25,093 nt of DNA from Desulfobacteraceae bacterium (GTDB taxonomy: Bacteria > Desulfobacterota > Desulfobacteria > Desulfobacterales > Desulfosarcinaceae): positions 1 to 25,093 of the forward strand of contig JALVQM010000458.1 of NCBI GenBank assembly GCA_027025615.1, written 5' to 3'. A program made the translations under genes and the position numbers. Positions 1 to 7,743 of the stretch are shown piece after piece. Below the pieces are notes generated by a model. That model had not been told where the DNA came from and made no database searches. It saw only the letters and a list, made by a program, of their open reading frames with translations. Numbering within the stretch: position 1 is the stretch's first letter; each line of letters starts with the position of its first letter.

Positions 1-228
1 GGCTCCCACCGAGCAGGCTGCCAGAGCGGTGCTAAGGGCAGCTGTGCCACTGGAACACAGGTGACAGTAACCTGCATTCAGTCTGGCGGCCAATTCCTTT
101 TCGAAGGTTTTGGCTTTCCAGTGCCCTTTACGGGCGGCATCGAATCCATAACGAAACAGGACACCGGTATCCAGAACGTCCTGAACCTGTTGACGCTCCT
201 CCTGTCCAAAGATTTCAAAACCTGGCAT
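1..228 (-). CDS. DegT/DnrJ/EryC1/StrS-family PLP aminotransferase, N-terminal part (runs off window)
   Basis: Only the first 76 codons are present; the gene continues past base 1. The translation begins MPGFEIFGQEERQQVQDVLD and contains GHWKAKTFEKELAARL followed by LCSSGTAALS, the early sequence of the DegT/DnrJ/EryC1/StrS family, in which SSGTAAL helps hold the cofactor phosphate. These PLP enzymes aminate keto-sugars for LPS, capsule or glycoconjugate synthesis, or act in related amine pathways; the exact substrate cannot be told from this fragment. The ATG at 228 has a good ribosome binding site, GAGGAG, about eight bases upstream. It lies 60 bases after the penicillin-binding protein gene on the same strand, so it may be co-transcribed with it. 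Confidence 0.85.
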   Translation of the reverse strand, partial: MPGFEIFGQEERQQVQDVLDTGVLFRYGFDAARKGHWKAKTFEKELAARLNAGYCHLCSSGTAALSTALAACSVGA

Positions 229-288
229 GAAATTTTCTCCTCATTTTTATTCTGTTGTTCGGCAAGTTTAATAAGTTGCAAGACAAGA

Positions 289-1611
289 TCATTTCCGTCC
301 GGCGACCTGGATCCTGTTATCGAAATAGCGCCTGAAAAGCATCTTGGCATACTGGGCTGCCCGTACGCCTATATATTCTCCGTGGGCCACCATTGCTCCG
401 ACAGCCAGTTTTTTACCGGATTGTTTTTCCTTAGCCCATCCAACAAACCAGTCATAGCGGGTGTCGTGAGCCCGGTTGTAGATCGAGCCTGTTTTGCCGC
501 CTATTTCCAGGCGGGAAAGAACTCTATCCCGCCTTCGGTTGCGAAATGTCCGGCTGGCCGTACCTGACCTTATGGTTGTTTCCATCATTTGCTGGAGGAT
601 GCGGGCCGTTGCCGGTTTAATCGGCCTTCCGAATTGTTCAGGACTTTGCCGGTAAACCGTTTTTCCGGAGTCGGTGTTGATGGTTTCTGTCATGCTGGGG
701 GCCATCATCTTGCCGTCGTTGATGATACAAGCTGCCAGCATGGCACCGTGCAGGGGCGAAAGGGTGGTTCTGCGGTTGAAACCACTGGCAATCTCTGCCC
801 AGTGGTAAGGTTCCTGGTCGATAGATACCTTGCTTGGACAAACTTCCAATTCGTAATTTATACGTTTGTTGAAACCGAAACGGGAAGAGTAGTTTTCCAG
901 GGTATCTTTACCCAGGCGATGCCAGCCGAGTTTGCCGAAAACCGGGTTTACCGATTGGGCAAAAGCATCCTTGAAGCGGATCGAGTTTGAATAACGGTTG
1001 GTTTTCATGGTCAACTGGCGTTTGTAAAGAGTATGCTTGTAGCCATTGAAGCTGATCCGGGAATTGGCCTGCAGATTGCATTTTTCAATGGCTGCTGCAG
1101 CAGTTACGATTTTAAAGATACTGGCGGCCGGGAAGGCTCCCGCCAGGCAGGGGTCCATGTTTGAAACGCCGTGGTTGAAAGATGCCTGGGCAACCACGCG
1201 GCCTGTTTCAGGCTCCAGGGCTACAACGGCTATTGCTCGCGAGTTCCTACGATCAAAGTGCTGCAGCAAGTATTGCTGCAAATCGGGCTTTAGACTGGGC
1301 AGCATAACCAGTGACAGGTCGCCGGTGTTTATTTCCAGTTGTCGCCTGCTTAGGTTCACGAGGTTTTGACCGGCCAACAGGAGGCGAACATCGTCCTTGC
1401 CGATCAACCTTTCGGTCCTAGCTGCTGTTTCTGCCGGCCTGGCTGAGGTGCCGGCTGGCCGTTTGCTTATACCTGCCAGGATGGCGCTGAGAACAACCAC
1501 TCCAATTAAAATTGCTGCCAGTTTCCAGCTATGGCTGATTTTCTCACGGCGTTTCAGCTTTTGCTGGTACCTGCGCCAGGAATTGGCTTGCCCTGGTACT
1601 GTCGCTTCCAT
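289..1611 (-). CDS. Penicillin-binding protein transpeptidase, short single-TM form
   Basis: This 440-residue protein is a peptidoglycan DD-transpeptidase of the penicillin-binding domain family, acting in the periplasm and anchored by one N-terminal membrane helix (about 31-48). All three active-site motifs are visible in order: SIFK with the nucleophile Ser164, SVN at 220-222, and KTG at 373-375. Between the anchor and the SxxK motif there are only about 115 residues, so the usual class B dimerisation/pedestal domain is absent or strongly reduced, and no glycosyltransferase domain is present. It may therefore be a specialised transpeptidase rather than FtsI or MrdA. The ATG at 1611 has only a weak upstream GGAA. 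It follows metG by 59 bases on the same strand. The family call is firm; its role in division, elongation or sporulation-like processes is not known. Confidence 0.9.
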   Translation of the reverse strand: MEATVPGQANSWRRYQQKLKRREKISHSWKLAAILIGVVVLSAILAGISKRPAGTSARPAETAARTERLIGKDDVRLLLAGQNLVNLSRRQLEINTGDLSLVMLPSLKPDLQQYLLQHFDRRNSRAIAVVALEPETGRVVAQASFNHGVSNMDPCLAGAFPAASIFKIVTAAAAIEKCNLQANSRISFNGYKHTLYKRQLTMKTNRYSNSIRFKDAFAQSVNPVFGKLGWHRLGKDTLENYSSRFGFNKRINYELEVCPSKVSIDQEPYHWAEIASGFNRRTTLSPLHGAMLAACIINDGKMMAPSMTETINTDSGKTVYRQSPEQFGRPIKPATARILQQMMETTIRSGTASRTFRNRRRDRVLSRLEIGGKTGSIYNRAHDTRYDWFVGWAKEKQSGKKLAVGAMVAHGEYIGVRAAQYAKMLFRRYFDNRIQVAGRK

Positions 1612-1670
1612 AACAAATTCCGTGTTTGGTTCAAGTTCTGCTGCAGCTTGCTGAGTCGTCTCCTGAATAC

Positions 1671-3599
1671 CTAGCTTACTTTGGTCCCCGGGGCAGTTTT
1701 TTTATCCAGAACAGCCACGGTTGTTTGCTTGCCGTCACCGGCAGCCAGCAACATGCCCTCGGACAGGACTCCCATCAACTTTGCAGGTTTCAGATTTGCA
1801 ACCACTATTACCTGTTTGCCGATCAAATCTGCAGGACTGTGACTGGCTGCAATGCCGGAAACTATCGTCCGGTGGCGTCCTTCACCCATGTCGATTTCCA
1901 GCTTTAACAGTTTTTTGGCCCTCGGTATGGGTTCGGCCTTGATAACCGTGGCAACCCGCAGGTCGACGGCTGTAAACTGGTCAATGGTTATTTCTTTTCC
2001 CAGGGGGGGATTTAGTCCCGGCTTGTTTCTCTCACCCTGGTTTGCTTCACCCATCTCAGGCATTTCAACCCTTGGAAAAAGGGCGATTGTTTTGGGAAGC
2101 CTGGTACCTGGAAGGAGGCTTTTCCAGGCTTTTAGCTTTTCCATCTTGTAAAATTCATCTTTGCCATCCAGGCCCAAGTGCTTCTGCATGCTGGCTGCAG
2201 TGTCGGGCATAACCGGATAGATGAGTCCGGAAATAACCCTGAGACCTTCCAGCAGGTTGTAAATCACAACCTCTAGTTGTTTGCGGCTGGATTTGTTTTT
2301 GGCAAGCACCCATGGGGCGGTGACATCAATATACTTGTTTAAGCGATTAATAAATTCCCAAACTGCCTGCAAGGCTTTATGGAAGGCGAATACTTCCATG
2401 TTGGCCGCAAAAGCATCAATTGTTTGGATTGCATCCTGGCTGAGGCCCAGAGAGAGTTCTTCTTCTATGTTGCTGTCTATGGCCGGGACTGTTGATTGAA
2501 AGTACTTGTGGGCCATGGTCAGCACGCGGGAAAAGAGGTTGCCGAGATCGTTGGCCAGGTCCGAGTTGATCCTGTTGACCAGGGCTTCTTCGTTGAAACT
2601 TGCATCCAGTCCAAAGACCATGTCACGGGTAAGAAAATAGCGGAAAGCGTCCAGGCCGTAAACATTTTTCAGTTGCAAAGGCTCAATCACGTTTCCCAGG
2701 CTTTTAGACATTTTGCTATTGTCCACATTCCAGTAACCGTGGACGTTAAGATGCCGATAGATTGGAATGCCGGCCGCTTTGAGCATGATAGGCCAGTAGA
2801 TTCCATGGGGCTTTAAAATGTCCTTGGCGACAATATGCTGGGCCACCGGCCAGAATTTTTTAAAAAGTCCGCCGTCCGGGTAACCCAAGGCAGAAACATA
2901 GTTTATCAAGGCGTCGAACCACACATAAGTCACGTAATCTTGGTCAAAAGGCAGGGTTATTCCCCACTTGATCCTTGATTTTGGCCGGGAGATGCACAAA
3001 TCTTCCAGTGGTTCGCGCAGGAAGGCGAGAACCTCGTTGCGGTAACGTTCGGGCCGAATAACATCCGGGTGCCGGTTAATATAGTCTGTCCACCACTGCT
3101 GGTATTTGCTCATTTTGAAAAAATAATTCGATTCCCTGATTACTTCCGGCTCGGTCTGATGGTCCGGGCATTTTCCATCAACCAGTTCTTTTTCAGTGTA
3201 GAAGCGTTCACAACCAAAGCAGTATTTGCCTTCATATTCACTGAAGTAGATATCGCCCTTGTCGTAAATCTTCTGAAGTACCTTTTCAACAACGGCAATA
3301 TGTTTCGGATCGGTAGTCCGGATGAAATAATCGTTTGAAATGTTGAGCTGGGGCCAGAGTTGGCGGAACAGATCGCTGATCTTGTCAACATAGGCTCTGG
3401 GGCTGAGACCTTCGGCACGGGCCGCCCGCATTATCTTGTCACCGTGTTCGTCGGTGCCGGTAAGGAAAAAAGTCTCCGTCGTGATCATTGTATAAAAACG
3501 TTTGATGACATCGGCTGCTATAGTTGTATAAGCGTGACCAAGGTGCGGCCTTGCGTTTACATAGTAGATCGGTGTTGTAACGTAGAATGGTTCTGTCAT
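1671..3599 (-). CDS. metG: Methionyl-tRNA synthetase with C-terminal tRNA-binding domain
   Basis: It charges tRNA-Met with methionine in the cytoplasm. The 642-residue protein has the class I signature HLGH at 19-22, a knuckle with Cys127, Cys130, Cys144 and His147 positioned as zinc ligands (the single-zinc CxxC...CxxH arrangement), and KMSKS at 296-300. An anticodon-binding helical domain follows (about 320-510). The C-terminal EMAP-II/Trbp111-like OB domain starts near 538 (ITIDQFTAVDLRVATV) and continues to the end; this domain supports dimerisation and tRNA binding in the family. A proline/glycine-rich linker occupies about 512-535. The ATG at 3599 has GGAG eleven bases upstream. The order holB, ricT-like, metG is a recurrent bacterial arrangement. 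Full length, no defects seen. Confidence 0.98.
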   Translation of the reverse strand: MTEPFYVTTPIYYVNARPHLGHAYTTIAADVIKRFYTMITTETFFLTGTDEHGDKIMRAARAEGLSPRAYVDKISDLFRQLWPQLNISNDYFIRTTDPKHIAVVEKVLQKIYDKGDIYFSEYEGKYCFGCERFYTEKELVDGKCPDHQTEPEVIRESNYFFKMSKYQQWWTDYINRHPDVIRPERYRNEVLAFLREPLEDLCISRPKSRIKWGITLPFDQDYVTYVWFDALINYVSALGYPDGGLFKKFWPVAQHIVAKDILKPHGIYWPIMLKAAGIPIYRHLNVHGYWNVDNSKMSKSLGNVIEPLQLKNVYGLDAFRYFLTRDMVFGLDASFNEEALVNRINSDLANDLGNLFSRVLTMAHKYFQSTVPAIDSNIEEELSLGLSQDAIQTIDAFAANMEVFAFHKALQAVWEFINRLNKYIDVTAPWVLAKNKSSRKQLEVVIYNLLEGLRVISGLIYPVMPDTAASMQKHLGLDGKDEFYKMEKLKAWKSLLPGTRLPKTIALFPRVEMPEMGEANQGERNKPGLNPPLGKEITIDQFTAVDLRVATVIKAEPIPRAKKLLKLEIDMGEGRHRTIVSGIAASHSPADLIGKQVIVVANLKPAKLMGVLSEGMLLAAGDGKQTTVAVLDKKTAPGTKVS

Positions 3600-3704
3600 T
3601 ATTTGGCTCCATGCTAACTATGAAAATATAGTGAGAGATCATCCGCCTCTTGAAAAAGAAGACGGGATCCGGGTTTGATAAAGTATTGCGCCACTGAAAA
3701 TGCC

Positions 3705-4499
3705 TCAGGTAATAATGTCATCTACAGTCACTTCTACTTCCTGGCCGCCTTCAATCCGCAAAGCAACGCGGTTATGCATAACGTTGAGACGTATCACCTT
3801 GCCGGTTACTTCAGCGGTTTTTACGGTTTTGCCCAGTTTTGGGAAGGTTGCTTTCAGCTCCTGGTAGATTTTATTTTCGAAGGTCAAACAACACATCAAT
3901 CGACCGCATTGGCCTGAAATCTTGGTTGGATTGAGAGACAATCCCTGATCCTTGGCCATCCTGATTGAGACCGGCTCGAATTTTTCTATGAAACTGGAGC
4001 AGCAAAAAACCCTGCCGCAACGGCCTATTCCGCCGCACATCTTGGCCTGGTTGCGAATGCCGACCTGCCTCATCTCTACTCTCACCTGAAATTCCTTTAC
4101 CAGCATCTTGACCAGCTTGCGAAAGTCAACCCGCCCGTCGGCAGTAAAAAAAAACGTCAGTCTGCTGGCATCAAAGGTGGATTCCACCGCAAACAGGTTC
4201 ATTTTCAACCCCAACTGTTCTACGCAGTCAAGGCAAAAGGTATAAGCTCTTTTTTCCAGGCGGCGATTTTTTTCACGCTGCTTGAAGTCCTTCTCCGTGG
4301 CTTTGCGGAAGACTTTTTTCAATGGCTTATCGTTATCCTGCCTTTCAAAAGGCCGGGGGGCAATGGCAACCGTCCCGAAGCCAAGTCCTTTTTCAGTCTC
4401 TACAATTACCGGATCACCAATTTCAAGGACAAAGGCTCCGCAATCAAAATCGTATATCTTGCCGCCTGGTTTGAAACGAATTCCAACTACTTTTCCCAT
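3705..4499 (-). CDS. PSP1 domain protein, RicT/YaaT-like
   Basis: A 264-residue PSP1-domain protein. The Bacillus homologue RicT (YaaT) forms a complex with RicA and RicF that carries iron-sulfur clusters and promotes RNase Y-dependent RNA maturation; the role in Gram-negative bacteria is less clear. Visible hallmarks are the start MGKVVGIRFKPGGKIYDFD and the cysteine-rich blocks MCGGIGRCGRVFCC and SGQCGRLMCC, typical of the family. I chose the ATG at 4499; an in-frame TTG at 4565 would add 22 residues that do not look like family sequence. It sits between holB (210 bases upstream) and metG (105 bases downstream). RicA and RicF partners are not in the window, and the only RNase-like neighbours are RNase J and a YhaM-type enzyme far to the right. 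Confidence 0.93.
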   Translation of the reverse strand: MGKVVGIRFKPGGKIYDFDCGAFVLEIGDPVIVETEKGLGFGTVAIAPRPFERQDNDKPLKKVFRKATEKDFKQREKNRRLEKRAYTFCLDCVEQLGLKMNLFAVESTFDASRLTFFFTADGRVDFRKLVKMLVKEFQVRVEMRQVGIRNQAKMCGGIGRCGRVFCCSSFIEKFEPVSIRMAKDQGLSLNPTKISGQCGRLMCCLTFENKIYQELKATFPKLGKTVKTAEVTGKVIRLNVMHNRVALRIEGGQEVEVTVDDIIT

Positions 4500-4660
4500 A
4501 TATTCATATCCAAAACTGTTTCTTACAAAGTTAGTGCTCAACTCAAATGTCGACGCATTTTTCAAACCAGCTAAATTTTGATGACGCCGACTAAGTCCGA
4601 TGTTTTTGTTATGCCTGGCTGCGTTGTTACAGCTGTATACTTCGGTAACTTATGATCGCT

Positions 4661-4677
4661 AGGTGCTCACGGCACCT
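4661..4677 (-). other. Hairpin between holB and the RicT-like gene
   Basis: A perfect 6-bp stem, AGGTGC (4661-4666) and GCACCT (4672-4677), closes a 5-base loop. It lies 33 bases past the holB stop in the direction of transcription and about 160 bases before the RicT-like start. No U-tract follows on the minus strand, so it is not a convincing intrinsic terminator. It may stabilise or process the message between the two genes. The rest of 4500-4709 shows no gene. Confidence 0.3.
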
Positions 4678-4709
4678 CAAACCAGGGCTTTTCGTGAATG
4701 AATCATTTT

Positions 4710-5768
4710 TCATGGCTGATTAAAACCATGCTGCAATAATTTCGTCAAGCGCATTGCCATAACCTCCAGTGCCAATCTGCGGTTTGCATTGGCTTCCAAT
4801 TGGCGCCTGGCACTACAAACGGCATCAAAACAGTCCAGCAGTTGTTCCGGGTCTGTCTTAGAGGCCATGGCTATCAAGTCTTCAGACCTGTCTTTATTGA
4901 TCAGAAGGTCAGGGTTTATGGACGCCACAACCAGATCACGCAACCAGGTTTCCAGGATTGAAAGCCTGTTGTCGATTGTTTCCGGACTGGCAGACATATG
5001 GGCGGCCCAGGCCAAAACCGAAATCAGATCCATTTTGTTAGCGGTAAGTTTGCCGTCAAGACCGCTCATGGATAATAACCTGTCCCTTTGAGCGATGCCA
5101 CCGTTGGCCAGCTCCAGCGCTTTTGCCGGCCGGCCGTCAGCCATTGCCGCCAGAACGCGGGCTTGTTCCATGTCCAGGCCGGACACCTTGCCGACCAGCC
5201 AATTAGCCAGGGTCTCGATATTCACACTGCCAAACCTGATTTGCTGGCAGCGGGAAACTATAGTAGGCAGGAGGTCATTGGCGTGGGGAGCTGTCAAAAT
5301 TATTATGGTATTCCCGGGAGGTTCTTCCAGGACCTTAAGCAAGGCGTTGGCTGCCTGAAGAGTCAGCATATGGGCCGCCTTTACAATGGCTACCTTGGAA
5401 CCGGTCCCGTAAACCTTCATGGAAAGCGCGGCGATGAGACTACGCACTCGCTCAATTTTTATCGGCTTGTTTTTATTGTCTATTACTATTACGTCGGGAT
5501 GGTTGCCTGCGATTATGCTACGGCAGTTGCGGCAATTTTTACATGGCACCCGTTGCGGGAAAAATTTTTCATTTCCCTTTTTGTTTTCTCCAATCAGATC
5601 ACGCTTGTCGCAGTTCAGAGCCATTGCCAGCAGCCTGGATATGGTCAGTTTGCCTAGCCCGGCCTTTCCGCTGAACAGCAGGGCATGGGCTAAGGAGCCC
5701 CTGGCAAGAAGCGTTCCCAGCAGTCTGAGAGCGACACTGTGTCCTATGATTGGTTCGAACCCTGCCAC
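4710..5768 (-). CDS. holB: DNA polymerase III delta-prime subunit
   Basis: A clamp-loader subunit of the replicative polymerase (352 residues), which works with DnaX and delta to load the beta clamp. It starts with FEPIIGHSVALRLL, followed by a P-loop GKAGLGKLT (34-42), a zinc module made of Cys53 and CKNCRNC (Cys76, 79, 82), the block NALLKVLEEPP (141-151), and the SRC motif (172-174) that contributes to neighbouring ATPase sites. E. coli delta-prime has a defective P-loop, whereas this one looks intact, as in several other phyla. The start is GTG at 5768 with a moderate AGGG about 11 bases upstream. In many bacteria holB follows tmk; here tmk is about 10 kb away on the other strand and an HU/IHF gene precedes holB. 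Confidence 0.93.
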   Translation of the reverse strand: MAGFEPIIGHSVALRLLGTLLARGSLAHALLFSGKAGLGKLTISRLLAMALNCDKRDLIGENKKGNEKFFPQRVPCKNCRNCRSIIAGNHPDVIVIDNKNKPIKIERVRSLIAALSMKVYGTGSKVAIVKAAHMLTLQAANALLKVLEEPPGNTIIILTAPHANDLLPTIVSRCQQIRFGSVNIETLANWLVGKVSGLDMEQARVLAAMADGRPAKALELANGGIAQRDRLLSMSGLDGKLTANKMDLISVLAWAAHMSASPETIDNRLSILETWLRDLVVASINPDLLINKDRSEDLIAMASKTDPEQLLDCFDAVCSARRQLEANANRRLALEVMAMRLTKLLQHGFNQP

Positions 5769-5831
5769 CTTGGTATACCCTGCTGCCCAGAGGCCAGCCT
5801 CTTAAAAGGCGGCTGTCTATCAGACTTAGGC

Positions 5832-6107
5832 TCAGTAATCGACACGCTCTTTCAATTCCTTGCCTGCTTTGAAAAACGGCAACCGTTTGGGTTTGATTGT
5901 TACTTTTTCGCCTGTTTTGGGGTTACGACCGACATAACTTTTATAGTTTTTTACGAAAAAACTGCATAAACCCCGTATTTCAACCCGTTCACCCCTGGCC
6001 ATTGCTTCGGCCATACTGTCAAAAAAAATCTGTACCACACGTGCAGCTTCGTTCTTGGAAATCCCCGCTTCGTTCTTGAGCGCGGAAATCAATTCCAGCT
6101 TGTTCAT
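5832..6107 (-). CDS. HU/IHF-family DNA-binding protein
   Basis: A 91-residue histone-like protein that bends DNA and organises the nucleoid, functioning as a dimer. It begins MNKLELISALKNEAGISKNE and carries the GRNPKTGEKV arm segment, where the Pro intercalates into DNA in this family, and a typical KAGKELKERV end. The sequence EIRGLCSFFVKNYKSYVGRNP resembles the IHF beta-like group common in deltaproteobacteria, but I cannot separate HU from IHF with certainty. The ATG at 6107 is supported by a very strong ribosome site, GGAAGGAGG, six bases upstream; a TTG at 6125 in the same frame is rejected because that site would then lie inside the gene. holB follows after 63 bases. Confidence 0.95.
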   Translation of the reverse strand: MNKLELISALKNEAGISKNEAARVVQIFFDSMAEAMARGERVEIRGLCSFFVKNYKSYVGRNPKTGEKVTIKPKRLPFFKAGKELKERVDY

Positions 6108-6154
6108 ATAGCCTCCTTCCCACAATCAGCAGTGTTTTCTTGTTCAACCGGTAA

Positions 6155-6184
6155 AGGATAAAATAGAAGTATATAAAAAGTCAA
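6155..6184 (-). promoter_or_regulatory. Possible promoter of the HU/IHF gene
   Basis: On the minus strand TTGACT (6184-6179) is a near-consensus -35 box. It is followed by a very AT-rich stretch in which TATTTT or TTTATC could serve as the -10 element, though the spacing and match are poor. A start near 6148 would give a leader of about 40 bases ending in the strong ribosome site. This is inference from sequence only. Confidence 0.3.
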
Positions 6185-6223
6185 GTAGTTATGTCTGATG
6201 CACTTGTAAAAAGTCTAACAGGT

Positions 6224-6241
6224 CGCAGAAAAACCTCTGCG
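6224..6241. other. Perfect 6-bp hairpin in the antiterminator-HU intergenic region
   Basis: CGCAGA (6224-6229), loop AAAACC, TCTGCG (6236-6241). On the minus strand a TTTTT run occurs about 10 bases beyond the stem, so this could be a poor terminator for the NusG-like gene, but the run is not adjacent. The rest of 6108-6350 shows no gene. Confidence 0.25.
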
Positions 6242-6350
6242 CTTGCCGGCATTATCTTAAAAATTGGCTGATATGGTTTAATTGCTATAAGGTAACTGCC
6301 AGATTATTTAGTTGATTTTAGCTTTCCTGGTTATGCCGCTGCCTGTTAAG

Positions 6351-6881
6351 CTATCTTCCATGAATGTCAGGCAGCTTGGTTACATCTTCGAGATCAACCT
6401 CCACGGCTGCAAATTGTCCAAGGGCTTCTATTTGGACAACGACACGGCCTTTATTTCCGTAACGTTCAAAAATTCCTATGACTCCTTCCAGGGGGCCGTG
6501 AGTGACCATTACACGGTCACCGCGTTTAAAGGAATAGCCGGTTGTTACCGGACTGTCTGTGGCCACCATTATTTTCAGTGATTCAACGGTTTCTTCCGGC
6601 ACCGGTATTGGTCCGGTGCTGCTTCCCACAAGTTTTACAGCTCCGGTGGTTTTAAGAATTTCCAGGTGTTCCCTGGGATTCAAATCTGTTTTGACAAAAA
6701 TATAACCGGGAAACAAGGGTACCCGGATCATCAGGCGCCGGTCCCGGCGTTTGCTGCGCACCGTTACTTTAGGCAGAAAGCATTCCAACGATTTTTTCAA
6801 CAAACCTTCATTGACTACGTTTTCAAAACGGCTTTTGGTGTGCAGCACATACCAAGCTTTTAATAATCGATCTGAATCCAT
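6351..6881 (-). CDS. NusG/RfaH/UpxY-like transcription antitermination paralogue
   Basis: A 176-residue NusG-family protein. The NGN domain (about 8-105) begins AWYVLHTKSRFENVV and contains the diagnostic PLFPGYIFV (55-63); the KOW domain (about 118-163) begins FKRGDRVMVTHGPLEGVIG. Specialised paralogues such as RfaH, UpxY and LoaP bind RNA polymerase and promote reading through long surface-polysaccharide or secondary-metabolite operons. The NGN/KOW family is certain; calling it a specialised paralogue rather than housekeeping nusG rests on context, because nusG normally lies between secE and rplK while this gene follows a heptose operon. The ATG at 6881 lacks a clear ribosome site. A 30-codon reading frame (6987-6895, minus) ends 13 bases upstream and might couple translation. 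Confidence 0.88.
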   Translation of the reverse strand: MDSDRLLKAWYVLHTKSRFENVVNEGLLKKSLECFLPKVTVRSKRRDRRLMIRVPLFPGYIFVKTDLNPREHLEILKTTGAVKLVGSSTGPIPVPEETVESLKIMVATDSPVTTGYSFKRGDRVMVTHGPLEGVIGIFERYGNKGRVVVQIEALGQFAAVEVDLEDVTKLPDIHGR

Positions 6882-7130
6882 GGGGCCAGTCTTGTCAGGT
6901 TAACGAGTAAGGGTTGAAATGGCATCCCATCAAGTGCCAGATATCCTTGTGGAGCCAGTCCATGTTGCATCTTCGGATTGTAAGCATTATGCCTTGTTCT
7001 GAAATTACAGCGAAATTTTTCTTATGAAACTTTTTCCTGGATTTCGGTAATGTCAACAATCCTGTTTTTTTGTAACTGTCGGGTTAAACCAGTCTTTTTC
7101 TAAAAATAACTGCTGGATCAGGGTCGAGTT

Positions 7131-7733
7131 TTATCCACAGGCACCCATCCTGGAATCAGGATTCAGCTCACGGTACAGGGCCTGCATCAGCATGTGTCCG
7201 ATTATCAGATGTACGTCTTCGACTTTTTGCATATCGTTGCTTGCCACCACAAGGGAGATGTCTGTCAGCTCGGCCAGCTTCCCACCACCGAAACCGGACA
7301 TACCAATTGTAAGGCCCCCATTTTCTTTGGCCCAGGAAATGGCCCGAAGTACGTTTTCCGAGTTGCCGCTGCCTGAGATTCCGACAACCAGATCTCCGGG
7401 AATGAAAAAATTCTGCAGTGGAACCCTGAATATTTCTTCATAAGCCAGGTCATTGGCAACTGCCATAAGTGTTGGCACATTATCGCTGAGGCAAATAAGC
7501 CTGAATTTTTTTTCCAAACCAAGGCAACATCCTTTATTGATATCACAGGCCAGGTGAGATGCCGTGGCGGCACTTCCGCCGTTGCCCATGGTAAAAATCC
7601 TGCTGCCGTTGTGGTAAGCCATTAGGAAATGATCTACCACTTGCTTGAATACTTTCAGGTCTATTTGATCCAGGATACGGTTCAATTTTTCAAGGTAAGC
7701 CCTAGCCTGTTCCACAACGCTAATGTTTGTCAC
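7131..7733 (-). CDS. gmhA: Sedoheptulose-7-phosphate isomerase-like SIS protein
   Basis: A cytoplasmic 200-residue SIS-domain isomerase. GmhA converts sedoheptulose 7-phosphate to D-glycero-D-manno-heptose 7-phosphate, the first step of LPS heptose synthesis. The phosphosugar-binding blocks are clear: GNGGSAATASHLACD (50-64), GISGSGNSENVL (118-129), and VEDVHLIIGHML (171-182), whose Glu and His correspond to metal/active-site positions in GmhA. The start is GTG at 7733, supported by GAGGG at a suitable distance. It lies ten bases after the nucleotidyltransferase gene and ends the operon that begins with lptD. The neighbouring heptose kinase and nucleotidyltransferase make the GmhA assignment much more likely than another SIS isomerase. 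Confidence 0.9.
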   Translation of the reverse strand: MTNISVVEQARAYLEKLNRILDQIDLKVFKQVVDHFLMAYHNGSRIFTMGNGGSAATASHLACDINKGCCLGLEKKFRLICLSDNVPTLMAVANDLAYEEIFRVPLQNFFIPGDLVVGISGSGNSENVLRAISWAKENGGLTIGMSGFGGGKLAELTDISLVVASNDMQKVEDVHLIIGHMLMQALYRELNPDSRMGACG

Positions 7734-7743
7734 GGATTTTCCC

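Noticed and set aside
61..567. Plus-strand open frame of 168 codons at the left edge
   Set aside because: It is antisense to both the DegT-family start and the C-terminus of the penicillin-binding protein, each supported by homology.
5088..5657. Plus-strand open frame of 189 codons
   Set aside because: It lies entirely antisense to holB, whose protein motifs are unmistakable; the antisense translation shows no domain.
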